DNA of 64,000 nt. Source: Fontisphaera persica (GTDB lineage Bacteria; Verrucomicrobiota; Verrucomicrobiia; Limisphaerales; Fontisphaeraceae). The notes beneath the pieces were generated by a model that had not been told where the DNA came from, searched no databases, and saw nothing but the letters and a program-made list of their open reading frames with translations. The stretch is taken from assembly GCF_024832785.1 (NCBI RefSeq), contig NZ_CP116615.1:2976001-3040000 (forward strand). Reading direction: 5' to 3'. This document shows positions 8,599 to 18,537 of the stretch, piece after piece. Every line of letters begins with the position of its first letter. Within the stretch, counting starts at the first letter, position 1. Made by a program: the position numbers and the translations under genes.

Positions 8599-10153
8599 CC
8601 CCGATGTGCTTTCCTGCCTGGCCAATCTCTCCAGCGACGAGGTCTTTACCCCGCCGCAGGTGGCGAACCAAATGTTGGACTTGCTGCCGCCCGCGCTGTG
8701 GAGCAACCCGGACGCCCGCTTTTTGGACCCGGCCTGCAAGACGGGCGTCTTTTTGCGCGAAATCGCCAAGCGGCTGAACAAAGGCCTGGAAGCGCAGATT
8801 CCCGACCGCCAGAAGCGCATCAACCACATCATGACCAAGCAGCTCTTCGGCATCGCCATCACCGAATTGACTGCCCTGATGGCGCGTCGCACGCTCTACT
8901 GCTCCAAGCACGCCAATGGCAAATACTCCATCTGCACTGCCTTCGAGACGCCCGAAGGCAACATCCGCTACCGGCGCACCGAGCACACCTGGCAAGACGG
9001 CCGCTGTACCTTTTGTGGCGCAAGTGAAGCCAATTACGCCCGCGGCGCGGAACTGGAAACCCACGCCTACGAGTTTATTCACACCGAAACGCCGGAGGAG
9101 ATTTTCAAGATGAAATTCGATGTCATCATCGGCAATCCGCCGTATCAGTTGAGTGATGAAGGATACGGAAGAAGCGCATCGCCTATCTATCATCACTTTG
9201 TTAAGCAGGCCAAAAAATTAAATCCGCGTTTCCTGGTGATGATTATTCCTTCCAGATGGTTTGCTGGAGGAAAAGGGCTGGATGAGTTTAGAGAGTCGAT
9301 GCTTTCAGATAATCGGTTACGTTCACTTGACGATTATCTTTGTGCATCAGATGCTTTTCCTGGAGTGGGCCTCAAGGGTGGTGTCTGCTATTTCCTTTGG
9401 GATCGAGACAATCCAGGTCTCTGTCAAGTCAACACACATTTCGGAAATCGGCCTATCTCAATAGCCACTCGTCCACTCCTCGAGAAGGGAATGGATGTAT
9501 TTGTTCGATTCAATGAGGGGCTTTCAATCCTCAAGAAGGTCATTGATATTGAGAGCGGAAATGCACAATTCTTTTCTCTGCCCAATGAAAAAAGGTTTGA
9601 CCGACTGGTTAGTTCTAGAAAGCCATTTGGATTGGACACGACATTCAAAGGGAGAGCAACTAAACGCACAGGTGACGTGCTAGTTTATCAAAAAGGCGGG
9701 ACGGGATACATACCAAGAAACTTGATAACAACTGGGCATGAACTTATAGATAAGTGGAAGGTGTATGTAGGCCGAGCAGCTCCGGGGACTGGTAACAGAG
9801 ATACTTACCCTCACAGAATCATCAGCACGCCTTTCGTAGGTGAGCCTGGGAGTATCTGTTCAGAAACATATTTGTGTATAGGCCCGTTCGATTCGAAACA
9901 AGAGGCCGAAAGTGTTTTGTCCTATCTGTTCTGTCGCCTGACACGCCTTCTGATTCTATTGCACAAACCGTCACAGGACACAACGCGTAAGGTTTATGCC
10001 TTCGTCCCAATCCAGAACTGGAACAGAATGTGGACAGACAATGATCTTTACACAAAATACAATATATCGCCAAGCGAGATAGGCTTTATTGAGTCTCTTG
10101 TTCGCCCAATGATGGATGACGATGAGGCAGACGAGGAGCCGAGCGATGAGTGA
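8576..10153 (+). CDS. Eco57I-like N6-adenine DNA methyltransferase
   Basis: A 525-residue class I DNA methylase. Motif I is [12 protein letters not shown] (about residues 49-60) and the catalytic motif IV is NPPYQL (residue 187 onward), preceded by FDVIIG. A Cys-rich insert between them (LYCSK, SICTAF, CTFC) may bind zinc. The C-terminal 330 residues should hold the target-recognition region and end in an acidic tail ([12 protein letters not shown]). The gene overlaps both neighbours, 23 bp upstream and 8 bp downstream. Its base composition changes sharply just after motif IV: the first 560 bp are GC-rich like the flanks, and the rest is AT-richer. This fits replacement of the recognition domain by recombination. 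Confidence 0.85.
   Translation: MPTLTTYNPDVLSCLANLSSDEVFTPPQVANQMLDLLPPALWSNPDARFLDPACKTGVFLREIAKRLNKGLEAQIPDRQKRINHIMTKQLFGIAITELTALMARRTLYCSKHANGKYSICTAFETPEGNIRYRRTEHTWQDGRCTFCGASEANYARGAELETHAYEFIHTETPEEIFKMKFDVIIGNPPYQLSDEGYGRSASPIYHHFVKQAKKLNPRFLVMIIPSRWFAGGKGLDEFRESMLSDNRLRSLDDYLCASDAFPGVGLKGGVCYFLWDRDNPGLCQVNTHFGNRPISIATRPLLEKGMDVFVRFNEGLSILKKVIDIESGNAQFFSLPNEKRFDRLVSSRKPFGLDTTFKGRATKRTGDVLVYQKGGTGYIPRNLITTGHELIDKWKVYVGRAAPGTGNRDTYPHRIISTPFVGEPGSICSETYLCIGPFDSKQEAESVLSYLFCRLTRLLILLHKPSQDTTRKVYAFVPIQNWNRMWTDNDLYTKYNISPSEIGFIESLVRPMMDDDEADEEPSDE
9145..10135. other. AT-richer segment covering the methylase recognition region
   Basis: From just past the NPPYQ codons to the last codons of the methylase, the sequence is clearly richer in A and T (for example runs such as CAAAAAATTAAAT, CTTGATAACAACTGG and ACAAAATACAATATATC). 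Both flanks in the same operon have the GC-rich codon use of the rest of the window. The boundaries are judged by eye. Confidence 0.7.
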
Positions 10154-12686
10154 CTTCTTCCCGCCCCGCCCCAAGGTCGCGCCGAAAATTTACGCCTACG
10201 AGGACGCCAACCCGCAATACCGGGGCTTGCTCAAAATCGGCTACACCACCCGCAGCGTGCAGGAGCGCGTGGCAGAGCAATACCCTACCTTGCGGCCCGA
10301 CGGCGCACTGCCCTATCGCATCGTGCTGGAAGAGCCGGCTCTGCGCAGCGATGGCACAGCCTTCACCGACCATGACGTGCACCGCATGCTGCGCATCAAC
10401 GGCATCCGCCACGAGGGCGGGGAGTGGTTTCGCTGCACGGTCGAGCAAGTCAAGGCCGCCATCCACGCCGTGCGCGAGGGGCAACTGCTGGAAGAACAGC
10501 GCTCGCTCACTTTCAAAATGCGCCCGGAACAGGAAGCCGCCGTCGAAAAGACGATGGCTTACTTTACGAGTTACCGCCGTGAGAACCACAAGCCGCCGCA
10601 CTTCCTGTGGAACTGCAAGATGCGCTTTGGCAAGACCTTCGCCGCCTATCAACTGGCCAAACGCATGGGCTGGAAAAAAATTCTTGTGCTTACCTTCAAG
10701 CCGGCGGTGCAAAGCGCTTGGGAAGAAGACCTGCGCGCGCATGTGGATTTTGCCGGCTGGCAGTTTATCAAACCGGGCGGGCTGACCTACGAACAGGCCG
10801 ATAAGAGCAAGCCTATCGTCTGCTTTGGTTCGTTTCAGGATTACTTGGGGCGCAATCCCAGCACCGGCGGCATCAAGACCAAGAACGAATGGGTGCACGC
10901 CACAAATTGGGATTGCGTCATTTTCGATGAGTACCACTACGGCGCCTGGCGCGAAAAAGCTCGAGACCTGTTCGAGGCGGAAGACGAGCAGGAACAAAAG
11001 TTTGCAAAAGGTCAAGGCGCCGAATTCTTAAAAGAGCTCGATGAGGAAATTGAAGACATCCTGCCCATCGCCTCCGACCATTACCTATATCTTTCCGGCA
11101 CGCCGTTTCGCGCCATCGCCACCGGCGAGTTCATCGAAGAGCAGATTTACAACTGGACCTATTCCGATGAACAGAAAGCCAAGATGAAATGGAAAGGGAA
11201 GAACAACCCCTATGCGGTCCTGCCGCGCATGGTGTTGATGACCTATCAACTGCCGGACGCCATCCGCGAAGTCGCCATGCAGGGCGAATTCAACGAGTTC
11301 GACCTGAACGTGTTTTTCTCGGCAGAAGGCATCGGCGAAAAAGCGCGCTTCAAGTACGAAGACGAGGTACAAAAGTGGCTCGACCTGATTCGCGGCGCGT
11401 ACCTGCCCACCAACCTGGATAACCTGCGGCTGGGCGCCCAAAAACCGCCCTTGCCCTATGCAGATGTGCGGCTCTTGAGCGTCCTTTCGCACACATTGTG
11501 GTTTCTGCCCAGCGTGGCTGCTTGCCATGCCATGCGCAACCTGCTAGCCAAAAAGCAAAATTGCTTTTATCACGATTACAAAATCATCGTGGCGGCAGGC
11601 GCCGCAGCGGGCATCGGTGTCGCTGCCCTGAAGCCGGTGCTGGAAGCGATGGGCAACCCACTCAGGACGAAAACAATTACGCTGACCTGCGGAAAACTGA
11701 CCACCGGCGTCACCGTGCGGCCCTGGACGGGCATCTTCATGCTGCGCAACACTTCAAGCCCCGAAACCTATTTCCAAGCCGCCTTCCGTGTACAGAGTCC
11801 TTGGACAATTCAAAATCCCGATGGCCTTTCGCCCAACGCGGAACTGATTCTCAAAGAAGAGTGCTATGTCTTCGACTTTGCCCCCGACCGCGCCCTGCGC
11901 CAGATTGCCGATTACAGTTGCCGGTTGAACGTTAACGAAGACGACCCGGAGAAAAAGGTGGAAGAGTTCATCCGCTTTTTGCCGGTGCTGGCTTACGACG
12001 GCAGTTCCATGAGGCAGATAGACGCCGCCGGCGTGCTGGAGATGGCCATGAGCGGCACCACCGCCACCCTGCTGGCGCGGCGCTGGGAGAGTGCGCTCTT
12101 GGTCAATGTGGACAACGATACCCTGCGGCGGCTGATGGACAATGAAGCAGCCATGAAAGCATTGATGAGCATCGAGGGCTTCCGTAACCTGAATCAGGAC
12201 ATTGAAACCATCATCAACAAATCCGAAGCCGTCAAGAAGGCCAAAAAAGAAGCCAACGACCGCGAGTTAACCCCGGCGGAAAAAAGAGAACTTACCGAGC
12301 AAGAAAAAGAATACAAAAGCCTGCGCAAGCAGATTCAAGAAAAGCTCATTAAATTCGCTACCCGTATCCCCGTTTTTCTGTACCTGACCGACTACCGCGA
12401 GCGCACCTTGCGCGATGTCATTACCCAACTGGAGCCAGGCCTGTTCAAACGGGTGACGGGGCTGACAGTCGAAGACTTCGAGCTTTTGGTGAGCTTGGGC
12501 GTGTTCAACAGTGCCTTGACGAACGACGCCGTCTATAAATTCAAGCGTTACGAAGACCCCAGCCTGGTGTATGCGGGCATCAACCGGCATGAGGGAGAAA
12601 ATGTAGGGCTTTACGATACTACCCTGCGTCCGAAAGAGTATGAAGGCGTGTTTATCGCCAAAGAACCCGGCGGCCGGCAGGGGTGA
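10146..12686 (+). CDS. GIY-YIG nuclease domain fused to an SF2 helicase (restriction subunit)
   Basis: An 846-residue fusion. Residues 1-110 resemble T5orf172-type GIY-YIG nucleases: IYAYEDANP, then [15 protein letters not shown] and a late GGEWFRC with the candidate metal-binding Glu. The central part is a superfamily-2 helicase/translocase: [11 protein letters not shown] (motif I), FDEYHYG (motif II), LSGTPFRA (motif III), and [10 protein letters not shown] (motif VI style). The C-terminal 200 residues hold a Lys/Glu-rich coiled coil (about [17 protein letters not shown]) and a helical end of unknown role. The ATG at 10146 overlaps the methylase stop. Together the three genes look like a modification pair plus a translocating nuclease. 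Confidence 0.8.
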   Translation: MSDFFPPRPKVAPKIYAYEDANPQYRGLLKIGYTTRSVQERVAEQYPTLRPDGALPYRIVLEEPALRSDGTAFTDHDVHRMLRINGIRHEGGEWFRCTVEQVKAAIHAVREGQLLEEQRSLTFKMRPEQEAAVEKTMAYFTSYRRENHKPPHFLWNCKMRFGKTFAAYQLAKRMGWKKILVLTFKPAVQSAWEEDLRAHVDFAGWQFIKPGGLTYEQADKSKPIVCFGSFQDYLGRNPSTGGIKTKNEWVHATNWDCVIFDEYHYGAWREKARDLFEAEDEQEQKFAKGQGAEFLKELDEEIEDILPIASDHYLYLSGTPFRAIATGEFIEEQIYNWTYSDEQKAKMKWKGKNNPYAVLPRMVLMTYQLPDAIREVAMQGEFNEFDLNVFFSAEGIGEKARFKYEDEVQKWLDLIRGAYLPTNLDNLRLGAQKPPLPYADVRLLSVLSHTLWFLPSVAACHAMRNLLAKKQNCFYHDYKIIVAAGAAAGIGVAALKPVLEAMGNPLRTKTITLTCGKLTTGVTVRPWTGIFMLRNTSSPETYFQAAFRVQSPWTIQNPDGLSPNAELILKEECYVFDFAPDRALRQIADYSCRLNVNEDDPEKKVEEFIRFLPVLAYDGSSMRQIDAAGVLEMAMSGTTATLLARRWESALLVNVDNDTLRRLMDNEAAMKALMSIEGFRNLNQDIETIINKSEAVKKAKKEANDRELTPAEKRELTEQEKEYKSLRKQIQEKLIKFATRIPVFLYLTDYRERTLRDVITQLEPGLFKRVTGLTVEDFELLVSLGVFNSALTNDAVYKFKRYEDPSLVYAGINRHEGENVGLYDTTLRPKEYEGVFIAKEPGGRQG

Positions 12687-12694
12687 AACGGAGG

Positions 12695-14506
12695 TTACTT
12701 TCCCGGTTGGGGGGCGGGTTTGGGTGGGGGTTTTGGGGTGGCGGGGGCAGCGGGGGGCGGGGCGGGCGGGGGGATTTTTTCCACACGCAGGGAGTCGAGG
12801 GCGAAACGGGCTTCGCCGGCGGCGTGGCGCAGCTCGCAAATTAATTCCAATTCTTCAAAGGGCGCGGTGATTTCCACCGGGCAAACCAAGGGGGTCCAGT
12901 TGGGAGCGTTGGTGGTGTAGGCGGACGGGCGCCGTGGGTCGGCGCTGGCACGCAGGCCGACCCCCAGGGGGCCGCTGCCCGGGCCGGGCTTGAGCGAGGT
13001 GGTTTTGACGTCGGCGCAGAATCGGTATTGCCCGGCCGGCAGGGTGACGCGCGCCCGCCAGGAGGCGGTGAGGGGCTGGGCGGCGGCGAGGAGCAGGGAG
13101 TTGGTGCCCTGGGCGTCTGGGGTTTGCTCGAGCCGGGCGGTGGTGGTCTCTTCCTGGCGCCGCCAGTTGCGCAGGGACGCGGTGTTGCCGTTGAATTTCA
13201 AGACGGAGGGCGGCATTTCCTTCAGTTGCCGCTCGATGCTGCGGGCACGGGCCATGATGCGCTGGCGCAAGTCCTGCGCGGGGCCGGCCAGCTCGCGGGC
13301 AATGTGGGCGTATTCCTTGGGCAGGGTTTGCTGGATGCGCTGCTCCAATTGCCAGAGCTGATTGGTCAATTCCGCGGCCCGGTACACGTTTTGGAAAACC
13401 TCGTAATAGCGCTGGCGGTAGAGGCGGCGGCCTTCACCGGTGCGCATGACGGAGAGCGCCAGCATGCCCTGCAGCGGGCTGAGCAGGGGGCCGTCGGGCT
13501 GGCTGAACATCTGGTCGGTGCCGTGGGGCAGGAAGACCATGCGGCCGGTGCTGGGGTCGCTGTAGATGCGGTAGTTGTTGCGGTTCATGGGGTAGCCGTC
13601 CCAGTCCCAAGTCATGTTCTCCACGGCCATGTAGTTCATGAATCGCTCCATGTCCAGGACCATGCAGAGCTGTTCCCAGCGGCGGTCCAAATCTTTCTCC
13701 TGGGCCGCGGCGGCCAGGGCCTTCAAGTCTGCGTGGTCTTCGGGGCCGCTGCCGCTGTCTCTTTCCAGGGGGTCGGTGATGTCCTTGACAAAGCCGCCGT
13801 CGTAGAGGTTGCCGGAGGTGTTGCTGAAGTGCAGGCTGAGAAACTCTTTGGTGAATCCCTCTTTGAGCACGTACAGGCCCAGTTTGCGCCCGTTCAGTTC
13901 CACCACCGCATGGGCCACGCGGGGAGCGGGCACGTCCGCCGCGCGAAACATGACCCCGCAGAGGTACTCGGCGAGGTAACTGGGGTCCTGCACGCTGTTG
14001 TTGAGGTGGATTTTGCTCAGGCCGTAAAAGAACTGGTTGCGGGTGAACCGGTCAAACGACACGGTCAGGGCCGGCTTGTCATCCACGTTCCGGAAACTGC
14101 CCGCCGCGCCTTTGAGATGCACGGCCACATCGCGGTAATGAACCTCGCCCTCATATAGTTGCGCCCTCACGTAGCGCCGGGGGTCGCGCCGGAGGGACTC
14201 CATGGCGGACTTTTCCAGTTGCAGGCGCAGGTGGAGGACGCCGCGGTTGGTGGTGAACAAATCCTCGCCGGGCTTGAGATGGGCGGGCCGGCGCGGCGGG
14301 GGCTTCAAGGCGGGCGCGGTGTTGGTGGCCGGGGCCGGGGCGGCAGCCGGCCTGGCGGCAGGCACGTTGGTTTTACCGGGGCGAACCTCTGCAGCCATTA
14401 ACACCGCCGCCACGCCCAGCCAAACCCAGGCCATCCAAAACCACCGTGGGCGGAAACCAGAGCACAGGCGGGCCGGGGCAGGCGGTGGACAATTCATCAC
14501 ATGCAT
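12695..14506 (-). CDS. CotH-family protein kinase-like protein, secreted
   Basis: A 603-residue protein with an N-terminal membrane or signal segment (WMAWVWLGVAAVLMAAE), a Pro/Ala-rich linker, and a CotH domain from about residue 80 to 420. Supporting motifs are VHLKGAAGSFR, a Lys-containing segment GLYVLKEGF, DWDGYPMNRNNY and FLPHGTDQMF. CotH proteins are atypical secreted kinases of spore coats in Bacillus; in this phylum they occur as exported proteins of unknown target. The C-terminal 130 residues form a separate beta-rich region, perhaps a carbohydrate-binding type domain, ending in a Pro-rich tail. The gene converges on the restriction cassette, with 8 bp between stop codons. Confidence 0.8.
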   Translation of the reverse strand: MHVMNCPPPAPARLCSGFRPRWFWMAWVWLGVAAVLMAAEVRPGKTNVPAARPAAAPAPATNTAPALKPPPRRPAHLKPGEDLFTTNRGVLHLRLQLEKSAMESLRRDPRRYVRAQLYEGEVHYRDVAVHLKGAAGSFRNVDDKPALTVSFDRFTRNQFFYGLSKIHLNNSVQDPSYLAEYLCGVMFRAADVPAPRVAHAVVELNGRKLGLYVLKEGFTKEFLSLHFSNTSGNLYDGGFVKDITDPLERDSGSGPEDHADLKALAAAAQEKDLDRRWEQLCMVLDMERFMNYMAVENMTWDWDGYPMNRNNYRIYSDPSTGRMVFLPHGTDQMFSQPDGPLLSPLQGMLALSVMRTGEGRRLYRQRYYEVFQNVYRAAELTNQLWQLEQRIQQTLPKEYAHIARELAGPAQDLRQRIMARARSIERQLKEMPPSVLKFNGNTASLRNWRRQEETTTARLEQTPDAQGTNSLLLAAAQPLTASWRARVTLPAGQYRFCADVKTTSLKPGPGSGPLGVGLRASADPRRPSAYTTNAPNWTPLVCPVEITAPFEELELICELRHAAGEARFALDSLRVEKIPPPAPPPAAPATPKPPPKPAPQPGK

Positions 14507-14856
14507 TACTCAGAAGACGCTACCACAGCCGAAACTGTTCAAAAAGCGCATTTCCGGCCGGGCGGCGTCGCGCCTGGCTGTTCGCCCCGGCGTTCGTGGA
14601 AAGGCACGTTGGCCGCGCATAAAGCAAAATTTGCAAAACAATGAACAAAGCAAGGTTGGGCAGAAGGAGCCGTCGGGTGCAAGATTAGAAAGCGGAAATG
14701 GTAATGCGCCCGACCGCATAAATTAAGCATTGCTAATTCTAACCAAGCCGGAATAACATATGGGCTTCTAAGGCGCCCGCCTGCAGAACCCGGCCCGCCG
14801 GAACATACAAGGCGGGAATTTCTGCGACCGCGCCCGGCGCATGATGGCGAGATTTT
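14507..14856. other. intergenic region between cotH and nifJ
   Basis: A 350-bp divergent spacer. The half next to nifJ has an AT-rich patch (about 14716-14762, containing CATAAATTAAGCATTGC and GGAATAACATATGG) that is the most likely place for the nifJ promoter. No coding region, RNA gene or clear operator was recognised. Confidence 0.4.
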
Positions 14857-17800
14857 ATGAACAGACCATACATTACGATTGATGGCAACGAGGCGGTGGC
14901 TTATGTCGCTTATCGTTGCAATGAAGTCATGGGCATTTACCCCATCACGCCTTCCTCGAACATGGGGGAGTGGTGCGACCAGTGGGCCTCGGAAGGCGTC
15001 CCCAACCTCTGGGGCACGGTGCCGCAGGTGGTGGAAATGCAAAGCGAGGCCGGCGCCGCCGGCGCGGTGCATGGCGCGTTGCAAACCGGCGCCCTGACCT
15101 GCACCTTCACCGCGGCGCAGGGGTTGCTGCTCAAAATCCCCAACATGCTCAAAATTGCGGGTGAATTGACGCCCACGGTCTTTCACATCTCCGCCCGCAC
15201 CGTGGCCACGCACGCGCTGTCCATTTTTGGCGACCACAGCGACGTGATGATGGCGCGCATGACGGGCTTTGCGCTGCTCAGTTCCACCAGCGTGCAGGAA
15301 GCCATGGACTTTGCGCTCATCGCGCAGGCGGCCACGCTGGAATCGCGCGTGCCCTTCCTGCATTTCTTCGACGGGTTCCGCACGTCGCATGAAGTTTCCA
15401 AAATTGTGCAGGTGACCGAGGATGACATGCGGGCGATGATTGATGAAAAGTTGATTTTGGCCCATCGCCAGCGGGCGCTGAATCCGGACAATCCGGTGTT
15501 GCGCGGCACGGCGCAAAACCCCGACGTGTTTTTCCAGGCGCGCGAGGCCTGCAACCCTTACTACCTGGCGTGCCCGGATGTGGTGGAACGGGTGATGGAC
15601 AAGTTTGCCGCGCTCACCGGCCGCGCGTACAAGTTGTTCCAGTACGTGGGCGCGCCGGATGCCGAGTGGGTGATCATCCTAATGGGCTCGGGCTGCGAAA
15701 CGGCGCACGAGACGGTGGAATACCTGACCGCCCGGGGCGAAAAAGTGGGCGTGTTGAAGGTGCGGTTGTTCCGGCCGTTTGACATTCGCCGCTTCATGGA
15801 AGCGCTGCCGGCGACGGTGAAGTCCATCGCCGTGCTGGACCGTTGCAAGGAAGCCGGCGCCTCGGCGGAGCCGCTGCATCTGGACGTCATCAACAGCCTG
15901 GTGGAGGGCTTGAGCGCCGGGTACGGCCAGCTCAAGAGCATGCCCAGGGTGGTGGGCGGCCGCTATGGCCTGTCGTCCAAGGAATTCACGCCGGCGATGG
16001 TGAAGGCGGTGTTTGACAATCTGGCCGCAGCCCAGCCGAAGAATCATTTCACGGTGGGCATCGAGGATGACGTGACGCATCTGAGCCTGCCTTATGATCC
16101 GGAGTTTTCGACGGAGCCGGATGATGTGGTGCGGGCGATGTTTTACGGGCTGGGGTCGGACGGCACGGTGGGCGCCAACAAGAACTCCATCAAAATCATT
16201 GGCGAAAACACCAACAATTACGCCCAGGGCTACTTCGTGTATGACTCGAAGAAGGCCGGCGCGGTGACCATTTCGCACCTGCGCTTCGGACCACGGCCGA
16301 TTCGTTCCACCTACCTGATTTCCCGGGCCAACTTTGTGGCCTGCCATCAGCCGGTGTTTCTGGAGCGGTACGACATGCTCAAACCGCTGGTGCCGGGCGG
16401 CACGTTCCTGCTCAACACGCCGTTTTCCAAGGACGAAATCTGGGACCGGCTGCCGCGCCCGGTGCAGAAGTCGTTGATTGAAAAGAAGGCCAAGTTCTAC
16501 GTGATTGACGCGGTGCGGGTGGCGCGCGAGACCGGCATGGGCGGCCGCATCAACACCATCATGCAGACGTGCTTCTTCGCCCTGGCCGGGGTGCTGCCGC
16601 GGGAAGAGGCCATCGAGGAAATCAAGAAGGCCATCAAAAAGACCTACGGCCGCAAAGGCGATGAAGTGGTCAAGAAAAACATCGCGGCCGTGGAGCAGAC
16701 GCTGGCCAACCTGTTTGAAGTGAAGGTGCCCGACAAGGTCACCAGCACGCGCGAGCTGCCGCCGCCCTTCACGGCGAATGCGCCCAAGGACATCGCCAAC
16801 ACCCTGGGCCGCATTTACGGCAACGAAGGCGACTTGCTGCCGGTCAGCAGCTTCACGCCCGACGGCACCTTCCCCACGGGCACGGCCCAGTACGAAAAAC
16901 GCAATCTGGCGCTGGAAATCCCGGTATGGGATGAAACCATTTGCATCCAGTGCGGCAAATGCGCGGCCATCTGCCCGCATGCGGCCATCCGGCCCAAGGT
17001 GTACGAGGCCAAATACCTGGCCGGCGCGCCGGCCACCTTCAAGAGCACCGATGCCCGGGCGCCCGAGTTCAAAGGGCTGAAATACACCCTGCAGGTGGCG
17101 GCGGAGGATTGCACCGGCTGCGTGCTGTGCGTGGATGTGTGCCCGGTGAAGAACAAGAGCGATTCCAAGCTCAAGGCCATCAACATGCGCCCGCAAATGC
17201 CGTTGCGCCAGAGCGAGCGCGAGAATTGGAACTTCTTCCTCTCCATCCCCGAAGTGGACCGCCGCAAAGTCAAGGTATCCCAGCTTCGGCAGCAACAATT
17301 GTTGCAACCGCTGTTTGAGTTCTCCGGCGCCTGCGCCGGCTGCGGGGAGACCCCCTACCTCAAGATGCTCACGCAGTTGTTTGGGGACCGCATGGTGGTG
17401 GCCAATGCCACCGGCTGCTCCTCCATCTATGGCGGCAACCTGCCCACCACGCCCTGGTCCAAAAACAATGAGGGCCGCGGCCCGGCCTGGAACAACTCGC
17501 TCTTCGAGGACACGGCCGAGTTTGCGCTGGGCTTCCGGGTCTCGCTGGACAAGCAGGCCGAGCTGGCACGCGAGCTGGCGCAGAAACTGGCGCCCGTGCT
17601 GGGCGATGACCTGGTGCGCGGGCTAATCACCGCCGACCAATCCGACGAGGCGGGCATCTACGAACAACGCCAGCGCGTGGCCGCCCTCAAGGAAAAACTG
17701 CGTGGCCAAACCTCCAGCGAAGCCCGGATGCTGCTGGGGGTGGCCGACAGTCTCGTCAAGCGCAGCGTCTGGGCGGTAGGTGGCGACGGCTGGGCCTATG

Positions 17801-18447
17801 ACATCGGCTACGGCGGGTTGGACCACGTGCTGGCCAGCGGGCGGGATGTGAACCTGATTGTGCTCGATACGGAAGTGTACTCGAACACCGGCGGGCAGGC
17901 CTCCAAGTCCACCCCGCGGGGCGCGGTGGCCAAATTTGCCGCGGGCGGCAAGCCGGTGGGCAAAAAGGACCTGGGGCTGATTGCCATGAGTTATGGCTCG
18001 GTGTATGTGGCCTCGGTGGCCATGGGCGCCAAAGACGAGCACACCTTGCGCGCGATGATTGAAGCCGAATCCTACCCCGGCCCCTCGATTATCATCGCCT
18101 ACAGCCATTGCATTGCGCATGGCATTGACCTCGACCGCGGCATTGGCGCCCGGCAGCAGAAACTGGCGGTGGAGTCCGGCCAGTGGTTGCTATACCGGTT
18201 TGACCCGCGCCGCGCGGAGAAGGGCGAGAACCCGCTGCAACTGGATTCGCAGGCGGGCAAGGTCAAGGTGCAGGAGTACCTGCTGAGCGAAAACCGGTTC
18301 AAGATGCTCACCAAGAGCAAGCCCGAAGACGCCCGCCGATACTTCGAGCAGGCCCAGAAGGACGTGGAGGCGCGCTGGCAGTTGTACGCCTATCTGGCGG
18401 CGCGCAAATACGGGCCGGCTCAGCCTGCGGCCCCGGCCGCCTCTTGA
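14857..18447 (+). CDS. nifJ: pyruvate:ferredoxin (flavodoxin) oxidoreductase
   Basis: A 1196-residue single-chain PFOR, full length for the family. It oxidises pyruvate and CoA to acetyl-CoA, CO2 and reduced ferredoxin or flavodoxin. Domain order is the N-terminal pyrimidine-binding domain (YRCNEVMGIYPITPSS at about residue 20), the gamma-type domain in the middle, two 4Fe-4S motifs (CIQCGKCAAICP about residue 696 and CTGCVLCVDVCP about residue 751), a further CAGCGETPY segment at about 823, and the TPP-binding region with GDGWAYDIGYGGLDHVL near 977. It heads a unit with the next gene, ended by a strong terminator. The enzyme is oxygen-sensitive in most hosts. Confidence 0.97.
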   Translation: MNRPYITIDGNEAVAYVAYRCNEVMGIYPITPSSNMGEWCDQWASEGVPNLWGTVPQVVEMQSEAGAAGAVHGALQTGALTCTFTAAQGLLLKIPNMLKIAGELTPTVFHISARTVATHALSIFGDHSDVMMARMTGFALLSSTSVQEAMDFALIAQAATLESRVPFLHFFDGFRTSHEVSKIVQVTEDDMRAMIDEKLILAHRQRALNPDNPVLRGTAQNPDVFFQAREACNPYYLACPDVVERVMDKFAALTGRAYKLFQYVGAPDAEWVIILMGSGCETAHETVEYLTARGEKVGVLKVRLFRPFDIRRFMEALPATVKSIAVLDRCKEAGASAEPLHLDVINSLVEGLSAGYGQLKSMPRVVGGRYGLSSKEFTPAMVKAVFDNLAAAQPKNHFTVGIEDDVTHLSLPYDPEFSTEPDDVVRAMFYGLGSDGTVGANKNSIKIIGENTNNYAQGYFVYDSKKAGAVTISHLRFGPRPIRSTYLISRANFVACHQPVFLERYDMLKPLVPGGTFLLNTPFSKDEIWDRLPRPVQKSLIEKKAKFYVIDAVRVARETGMGGRINTIMQTCFFALAGVLPREEAIEEIKKAIKKTYGRKGDEVVKKNIAAVEQTLANLFEVKVPDKVTSTRELPPPFTANAPKDIANTLGRIYGNEGDLLPVSSFTPDGTFPTGTAQYEKRNLALEIPVWDETICIQCGKCAAICPHAAIRPKVYEAKYLAGAPATFKSTDARAPEFKGLKYTLQVAAEDCTGCVLCVDVCPVKNKSDSKLKAINMRPQMPLRQSERENWNFFLSIPEVDRRKVKVSQLRQQQLLQPLFEFSGACAGCGETPYLKMLTQLFGDRMVVANATGCSSIYGGNLPTTPWSKNNEGRGPAWNNSLFEDTAEFALGFRVSLDKQAELARELAQKLAPVLGDDLVRGLITADQSDEAGIYEQRQRVAALKEKLRGQTSSEARMLLGVADSLVKRSVWAVGGDGWAYDIGYGGLDHVLASGRDVNLIVLDTEVYSNTGGQASKSTPRGAVAKFAAGGKPVGKKDLGLIAMSYGSVYVASVAMGAKDEHTLRAMIEAESYPGPSIIIAYSHCIAHGIDLDRGIGARQQKLAVESGQWLLYRFDPRRAEKGENPLQLDSQAGKVKVQEYLLSENRFKMLTKSKPEDARRYFEQAQKDVEARWQLYAYLAARKYGPAQPAAPAAS

Positions 18448-18463
18448 TTCCCCGGCCCGGCCT

Positions 18464-18495
18464 GGGATTCCCCGGTCTTTGCGCCGGGGAATCCC
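18464..18495 (+). promoter_or_regulatory. 12-bp perfect hairpin between nifJ and the next gene
   Basis: GGGATTCCCCGG pairs perfectly with CCGGGGAATCCC across an 8-base loop. There is no T-tract, so it is unlikely to stop transcription by itself. An intercistronic stem of this strength could protect the long nifJ mRNA or set the expression ratio between the two genes. Confidence 0.65.
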
Positions 18496-18537
18496 GCCGG
18501 CTGAACCCTGAAGCGACAACCCAGAACCGAAACACGT

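Noticed and set aside
12687-12694. Terminator between the cassette and cotH
   Set aside because: Only 8 bp separate the stop codons and no stem with a T-tract is present.
14722-14745. Possible BlaI-type box upstream of nifJ (TAAGCATTGCTAAT)
   Set aside because: It contains one TGCTAA half site but the other half does not match in the right orientation or spacing.
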